From an uncultured Butyrivibrio sp. (lineage in GTDB: Bacteria > Bacillota > Clostridia > Lachnospirales > Lachnospiraceae), in the NCBI GenBank assembly GCA_910577605.1, contig CAJTON010000027.1, positions 1-19,575 on the forward strand: a stretch of DNA of 19,575 bases, in the 5' to 3' direction. Shown piece by piece: positions 15,451 to 19,575 of the stretch. Position 1 is the first letter of the stretch. The number at the start of each line of letters is the position of its first letter. The position numbers were made by a program, and so were the translations under genes. The notes under the pieces are model-generated. The model had not been told where the DNA came from. It ran no database searches and was given only the letters and a program-made list of their open reading frames with translations.

Positions 15451-16525
15451 ATATTACATCCAGAATAAAAGAATACAGTATTGAATTTGAAAAGGAGCTT
15501 GACTTTCTGCATGAATTATGCAATGCTCCGAATTCTCAAATCGTGGTCGATAAGAAGGTTTATGAGCTTTATAAAGAATATTTTTCGAGCTTGTCAGGCG
15601 ACAGGCTTATTATAGAAGCCGTGGAGCAAAATAAAGTGATAGATACGGCGCTTGGCATTTGTGAAAAAATGACCGCGCTTCCGGCAAAAAGGAACGCTGT
15701 TATCATTTCAATAGGCGGAGGTATTATACAGGACATCACCGGATTTGCGGCGAATATCCTTTACAGAGGCATCAAATGGATATTTGTTCCGACAACGCTT
15801 TTAGCTGCGTGCGACAGCTGTATAGGCGGAAAAACTTCTTTGAATTATAAGTCATATAAAAATTTATTAGGCACGTTTTACCCTCCTGATGAAATTCATA
15901 TTTGCAGCCGTTTTTTCAAACGCTGACAGACATAGATTTCAAAAGCGGACTTGGAGAAATAATTAAATTTAATATTATTGCCGACGCAGGTCAGGGGTTC
16001 GACGATATATTTGATTCAATAGGCGGTCTTTTGAAGCGTGATAACGGCTTGGTTGACAGATTTGTGGAGGCTTCTCTTGCTTTTAAAAGGAAGTTTATAG
16101 AAGAGGACGAATTTGACCGCGGCGAAAGGATAAAGCTTAATTTTGCCCATACCTTCGGTCATGCCGTGGAGGTCGTTTCAGAATATGAAATACCGCACGG
16201 CACGGCGGTGGCGATCGGTACTGTTATGGCAAATTATGTGTCGTACCTGAGAGGAATGCTGTCTGAAACAACAAGGATCAAAACGGAGGCGCTGCTGTTA
16301 AGGGTGATAGATATTGACGCTGCCGTTACTGATTTTAATATTGAGAAAATCATCGACGCTATGAAAAAAGATAAAAAACAAGTGGACGTCAATATAACCG
16401 CGGTTCTTTTGGAGGACGCCGGGGCAAAGGATCTTGTGATCGTCCATGATGTTACGGCGTCTGAGATCAGGGAGGCGGTAGCTCATTTCGTAAAGATAAA
16501 TACGCGCAGCTTGGAAGGAGTATAA
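15447..16525 (+). pseudogene. 3-dehydroquinate-synthase-like sugar-phosphate cyclase, frameshifted
   Basis: Two overlapping frames encode one protein of about 359 residues: 15447-15926 (to KTSLNY, NLLGTFYPPDE) and the remainder continuing to 16525. The join is at a run of six Ts (15911-15916), where reading -1 gives SRFFQTLTDIDF and restores the domain. N-terminal motifs are SIGGGIIQDITGF and VPTTLLAACDSCIGGKTS (NAD and substrate binding); C-terminal ones are GLGEIIK, NFAHTFGHAVE and IPHGTAVAIG, supplying the metal ligands Glu, His and His. These enzymes convert sugar phosphates to carbocycles: dehydroquinate, 2-deoxy-scyllo-inosose, valiolones. Which one applies cannot be told, but the operon context argues against shikimate synthesis. 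The break may be a mutation, a sequencing error or recoding. The start overlaps the SDR stop; the ThDP gene follows after two bases. Confidence 0.82.
15911..15917 (+). other. Slippery heptamer U_UUU_UUC at the cyclase frameshift
   Basis: In the upstream frame the codons are CGT TTT TTC AAA. T_TTT_TTC fits the X_XXY_YYZ rule for -1 ribosomal frameshifting, and slipping back one base gives TTT TTT CAA ACG, joining the two halves without loss. The upstream frame ends 12 bases later at TGA (15924-15926). I saw no strong downstream hairpin or upstream Shine-Dalgarno-like stimulator. Confidence 0.45.
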
Positions 16526-16527
16526 CA

Positions 16528-18309
16528 ATGCAGGTTAAGGTCTCACAGTATATCGCTGATTTTTTCGTAAGCAACGGAATTAAGGATTGCTTTATGGTAA
16601 CGGGCGGAGGCGCCATGCATCTGAACGACGCTTTGGGGCATGAGAAAAGACTGCGCTGCGTGTTCAATCATCACGAGCAGGCGTGCGCTATCGCGGCGGA
16701 AGCATATGCGCGTATGACCGGAAAAATCGCCGCGGTGTGCGTGACAAGCGGTCCGGGCGGAACAAACGCGATCACAGGCGTAATGGGCGGCTGGCTCGAT
16801 TCGATTCCGATGTTTGTCATATCGGGGCAGGTAAAGCGCGAAACGACAACATGGAGCGTTCCTGATTTGAAGCTCAGACAGCTTGGCGATCAGGAATTTG
16901 ATATTATCGGTTCTGTAAGCAATATGACGAAATATGCGGTTATGGTAACGGAGCCGGACGAAATAGCGTATCATCTTGAAAAAGCATTGTACCTCGCATA
17001 TGAAGGGCGCGGCGGTCCGGTGTGGCTGGATATTCCGCTGGACGTTCAGGCGGCGCTTATCGAAAGCGATGAACTGGAACACTTTGCGGTACCCGAATCA
17101 GACGCTGCAGCCGTAACGGAAACGCTTGCGGAGGAAATTATAAAAAAGATAGAAAATGCGAAAGCTCCCCTTATTCTTGCAGGGAGCGGGATAAGATTAA
17201 GCGGCGCGGCAAAGGATTTTCTCAGACTTGTTAATAAACTGAATATTCCCGTGGTAACCGCGTGGAATTCAGGCGATTTGCTGGCATACGATCATCGCTG
17301 TTTTGCGGGTATGCCCGGAACGCTGGGAACGCGTCCGGGTAACTTTGCGGTACAAAACTGCGATCTGCTGCTCAGCCTTGGCTGTCGCTTGAATATAAGA
17401 ATGATCGGATATAATTTCGGCGATTTTGCGCATAACGCCGAAAAAATAATCGTGGATATTGATCCCGAAGAGTTGAAAAAGCCCACGATAAAGGCTGATA
17501 TACCTGTAAATGCCGATGTGAAAAAAGTAATTTCCAAGCTGCTTTTTGCGGAGTATGTTTATCAGGACAAACACGGGGCATGGCGCAGATGGTGCAGGGA
17601 TATGCTTGACAGATATCCTGCGGCGCTTCCCGAATACAGAAACGGAAAATTGTTAAATCCGTATACCTTTATGGATAAGCTGTCTGACTGTCTGAAAGAG
17701 GACGACAGAATAATCTGCGGAAACGGCAGTGCCTGTGTAATTACTTTTCAGGCGCTGAAGATCAAGCAGGGTCAGCGCATGTTCACCAATTCAGGCTGCG
17801 CGTCAATGGGATACGGTCTGCCTGCGGCGCTTGGCGTGGCGGTTGCGGATAATAGCAGACGGACGGTCTGCATTGACGGCGACGGCAGTATTATGATGAA
17901 TTTACAGGAGCTTGCCACAATTTCTTATAACCGTTTGAATGTCAAGATCATCATTATCAATAACAACGGATACCATTCCATACGCCAGACACAGCGGAAT
18001 TTATTTGATTCGCCCTTTATTGGGATCGACGGCGAAAGCGGCATAGGATTTCCGGATTTTGAAATTCTTGCAAAGGCTTTCGGCATCGGTTATTATAGGA
18101 TCGAAAGCGAGAATGCGGTTTCGGATATAATGGATCATGTACTTGAAAGCGACGGTGCCTGCATTTGCGAGGCGGTTGTCGACCCCTCGCAGAATTTTGC
18201 GCCGAAGGCGTCTTCAAAAATTCTGCCGGACGGTAAAATGGTATCGGCGTCGCTGAGCGACATGTCTCCTTTTTTGCCGCGCGAGGAACTTGAGCGATCG
18301 GTTTATTAG
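16528..18309 (+). CDS. Thiamine-diphosphate enzyme, acetolactate-synthase-like
   Basis: A full-length 593-residue three-domain ThDP enzyme. The PYR domain (about 1-170) carries the catalytic glutamate E50 in FNHHEQACAIAAEAYAR; the central domain (about 195-330) follows; the PP domain has the Mg/ThDP motif DGDGSIMMN (450-458) ending with NNNGY about 25 residues later. This group performs acyl-anion chemistry: acetolactate synthase, IolD ring hydrolase, YerE-like sugar branching. It is unlikely to be the housekeeping IlvB because no small regulatory subunit or ilv gene is adjacent and it sits in an aldolase-SDR-cyclase operon. A strong GGAAGGAG lies before its ATG, which is two bases after the cyclase stop. 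It may form or cleave a C-C bond in the product; substrate unknown. Confidence 0.88.
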   Translation: MQVKVSQYIADFFVSNGIKDCFMVTGGGAMHLNDALGHEKRLRCVFNHHEQACAIAAEAYARMTGKIAAVCVTSGPGGTNAITGVMGGWLDSIPMFVISGQVKRETTTWSVPDLKLRQLGDQEFDIIGSVSNMTKYAVMVTEPDEIAYHLEKALYLAYEGRGGPVWLDIPLDVQAALIESDELEHFAVPESDAAAVTETLAEEIIKKIENAKAPLILAGSGIRLSGAAKDFLRLVNKLNIPVVTAWNSGDLLAYDHRCFAGMPGTLGTRPGNFAVQNCDLLLSLGCRLNIRMIGYNFGDFAHNAEKIIVDIDPEELKKPTIKADIPVNADVKKVISKLLFAEYVYQDKHGAWRRWCRDMLDRYPAALPEYRNGKLLNPYTFMDKLSDCLKEDDRIICGNGSACVITFQALKIKQGQRMFTNSGCASMGYGLPAALGVAVADNSRRTVCIDGDGSIMMNLQELATISYNRLNVKIIIINNNGYHSIRQTQRNLFDSPFIGIDGESGIGFPDFEILAKAFGIGYYRIESENAVSDIMDHVLESDGACICEAVVDPSQNFAPKASSKILPDGKMVSASLSDMSPFLPREELERSVY

Positions 18310-18369
18310 AGGCTGCCGCTGCCGTTGGTTACGACGGAATATTTTATAGCATAATATTCAAAATAAGAG

Positions 18370-18408
18370 GCGTAAGTCAGGAAATTGACTTGCGCTTTTT
18401 TATTTTTT
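18370..18408 (+). terminator. Rho-independent terminator of the accessory operon
   Basis: GCGTAAGTCA (18370-18379) pairs with TGACTTGCGC (18386-18395) over ten bases with one G-T wobble and a six-base loop, followed by TTTTTTATTTTTTT. It lies about 60 bases after the ThDP enzyme stop and ends the four-gene unit. Confidence 0.92.
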
Positions 18409-18437
18409 TCCGTTTTTATTCCCGCGAGCAATGAGGA

Positions 18438-18547
18438 AAATAGCCATGCTTGCATGGATATTTGACGAATGCCGCGAGGGTCAAATACCCCGTCCCCTTG
18501 GGGCGGTTCAAGTATGATGCCCCGCTGCTTACGGCGGGGTATTTGAT
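18438..18547. repeat. Structured intergenic element with mutually exclusive helices upstream of spoIIIAA
   Basis: Four helices compete. Helix 1: CCATGC/GCATGG (18444-18449 with 18452-18457), extended by AAATA/TATTT. Helix A: TATTTGAC (18459-18466) with GTCAAATA (18480-18487). Helix B: TCAAATACCCCG (18481-18492) with CGGGGTATTTGA (18535-18546). Helix C: CCCCGC (18520-18525) with GCGGGG (18534-18539). TATTT is shared by 1 and A, TCAAATA by A and B, and CGGGG by B and C. It recalls GC-rich intergenic repeats common in Lachnospiraceae; it may be an attenuator-like RNA or a dispersed repeat. It holds no ORF. The T-run after helix C is poor (TATTTGATT). From 18548 to 18596 nothing further was recognised. 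Confidence 0.55.
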
Positions 18548-18596
18548 TCCAAAAATGAAAATCATACCGTGGACATGTCGCTCATATACATGACTA

Positions 18597-18603
18597 AGGA
18601 GGT
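18597..18603 (+). promoter_or_regulatory. Ribosome-binding site that decides the spoIIIAA start
   Basis: AGGAGGT lies nine bases before ATG 18613 but only three before the in-frame GTG at 18607. The spacing therefore favours the ATG. Confidence 0.75.
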
Positions 18604-18612
18604 GCGGTGGAC

Positions 18613-19551
18613 ATGAATCACAGCGGGGATATATATAATTATCTGTCCGTGGGTTTAAGGAACATACTGGGCAGGCTTGAACCGGATATAACCGTAAGAG
18701 AGATAAGGCTCAGAGTCGAAAAACCGCTTATCGTCAACAGCAGCAGAGGAGAACTGTTTATCGACGGACAGGGAAACGTATGCGCGCCTCAGAACGCGTA
18801 TACCGTGACGGTAAAAGATATTCGGGAAACTTTGGAATATGTCAGCAATTATTCAATGTACGCGTATGAGGAGGAAATAAAAAACGGTTTTATAACCATG
18901 GCTGGCGGTAACCGCGTAGGAGTATGCGGGCGCACCGTGGGCGGGGAAAACGGAATAAAAACCATAAGAAATATATCGTTTATCAATCTCAGGGTCGCGA
19001 GCGAGATAAAGGGCTGCTCCGACACGATAATGGATAAGCTTTACTCGGAGGGCGGAGGCGTGTACCACACGCTTATTGTTTCGGCTCCGTGCTGCGGCAA
19101 AACCACCCTTCTTAGGGACATAATACGCAATATCTCAGACGGCTTCGGCAGGAATCCCGGACAGACTGTCGGGGTGGCTGACGAGCGCAGCGAGATAGCG
19201 GCGTGCAATCTCGGAGTTCCGCAGAACGATGTGGGAATGCGTACAGATGTTCTTGACGGGTGCCCGAAGGCTTACGGAATGACGATGCTAATAAGGAGCA
19301 TGGCTCCGAGGGTGATCGCGGTGGACGAGATAGGCAGCGACTCGGACGTTAAAGCCATCGCGTATGCCGTAAACTGCGGGTGCAGGATAATCGCGACGGT
19401 TCATGCCTCCGATTACGCGGATTTGCGGTCGAAGCCGACGATGAAGACGCTGCTGGAGATGAATGTTTTTGAACGGGTGGTGGTGCTTTCCGGACTTGAC
19501 GGACCGGGAAGGATCGAGGGAGTATACGACGCGAAGGGGGCTAGGATATGA
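18613..19551 (+). CDS. spoIIIAA: SpoIIIAA: stage III sporulation ATPase
   Basis: A 312-residue secretion-type ATPase. An N-terminal domain (about 1-130) contains the family segments VREIRLRVEKPL, ETLEYVSNYSMYAYEEEIKNGFITMAGGNRVG and NLRVASEI. The ATPase core has a P-loop SAPCCGKTTLLRDI, with Cys where clostridial homologues usually have Gly, and Walker B VIAVDEIGS followed by IIATVHA. In sporulating cells SpoIIIAA is the mother-cell ATPase that powers the SpoIIIA-SpoIIQ channel to the forespore. The spoIIIA operon is normally under sigma-E; I did not find a convincing sigma-E site. The stop overlaps the next ATG by four bases (ATGA), as in other spoIIIA operons. Confidence 0.95.
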   Translation: MNHSGDIYNYLSVGLRNILGRLEPDITVREIRLRVEKPLIVNSSRGELFIDGQGNVCAPQNAYTVTVKDIRETLEYVSNYSMYAYEEEIKNGFITMAGGNRVGVCGRTVGGENGIKTIRNISFINLRVASEIKGCSDTIMDKLYSEGGGVYHTLIVSAPCCGKTTLLRDIIRNISDGFGRNPGQTVGVADERSEIAACNLGVPQNDVGMRTDVLDGCPKAYGMTMLIRSMAPRVIAVDEIGSDSDVKAIAYAVNCGCRIIATVHASDYADLRSKPTMKTLLEMNVFERVVVLSGLDGPGRIEGVYDAKGARI

Positions 19552-19575
19552 CGGTGGCGGCAAAAATACTCGGAG
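19548..19575 (+). CDS. spoIIIAB: SpoIIIAB, first codons (cut by window edge)
   Basis: ATG at 19548 overlaps the spoIIIAA stop and opens MTVAAKILG, compatible with the N-terminal membrane segment of SpoIIIAB. The call rests mainly on the invariant gene order of the spoIIIA operon; only nine residues are visible. Confidence 0.7.

Noticed and set aside
15447..16525. Housekeeping aroB
   Set aside because: No other shikimate gene is nearby, the gene is frameshifted, and it sits between an SDR and a ThDP enzyme; a specialised cyclase is more likely, although dehydroquinate synthase activity cannot be excluded.
18583..18591. CATATACAT as a sigma-E -10 for spoIIIAA
   Set aside because: It would place the transcription start within the AGGAGGT ribosome-binding site, and no matching -35 was found at the right distance.
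1..19575. tRNA, rRNA and CRISPR arrays
   Set aside because: I saw no cloverleaf-like sequence with a CCA end, no rRNA signature and no regularly spaced direct repeats; the T-box is the only clear structured RNA class.

Overview
The window looks like chromosome from a mid-GC, spore-forming anaerobic member of the Clostridia, probably Lachnospiraceae-like. The evidence is spoIIIAA/spoIIIAB at the right edge, an NfnAB electron-bifurcating pair, a T-box in front of a methionyl-tRNA synthetase, a DUF368 lipid-carrier transporter, and a clostridial-type large serine recombinase. Nearly all genes are on the + strand; the DUF368 gene is the one clear exception.

Left edge (1-1090): the C-terminal end of a large serine recombinase, which belongs to a mobile element lying mostly to the left of the window. 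The element ends in an imperfect palindrome at about 376-407. From base 407 onward the sequence reads as the second half of a Nudix box, then the rest of a Nudix/pyrophosphatase-like fusion gene. The element therefore appears to have inserted into that gene inside its catalytic motif, leaving a headless remnant.

Housekeeping block (1100-5530): a promoter and nfnA-nfnB (NADH-dependent reduced ferredoxin:NADP+ oxidoreductase), then a membrane GGDEF-EAL protein with a degenerate GGDEF motif and an intact EAL site, closely followed by rlmH (23S rRNA methyltransferase).

Regulator and transporter (5530-10220): an XRE-type regulator fused to a large unassigned domain, with palindromes in its leader, then a MacB-like ABC ATPase and its overlapping FtsX-type permease.

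Met-tRNA block (10228-12320): a strong promoter, a T-box leader with an AUG specifier and a terminator/antiterminator, and a short MetRS (KISTS signature, no C-terminal tRNA-binding domain). A bidirectional terminator separates it from the convergent DUF368 gene.

Accessory operon (13457-18408): four tightly spaced genes encode an HMGL-like aldolase, a short-chain dehydrogenase, a 3-dehydroquinate-synthase-like sugar-phosphate cyclase and an acetolactate-synthase-like ThDP enzyme. The set suggests a route to an unusual carbocyclic or branched metabolite, possibly a cell-surface sugar. The cyclase is interrupted by a one-base frameshift exactly at a U_UUU_UUC slippery heptamer. This cluster is the best candidate for undescribed biology here.

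Right edge (18410-19575): a heavily structured intergenic element with several mutually exclusive helices precedes spoIIIAA and the first codons of spoIIIAB, the start of the spoIIIA engulfment/channel operon.
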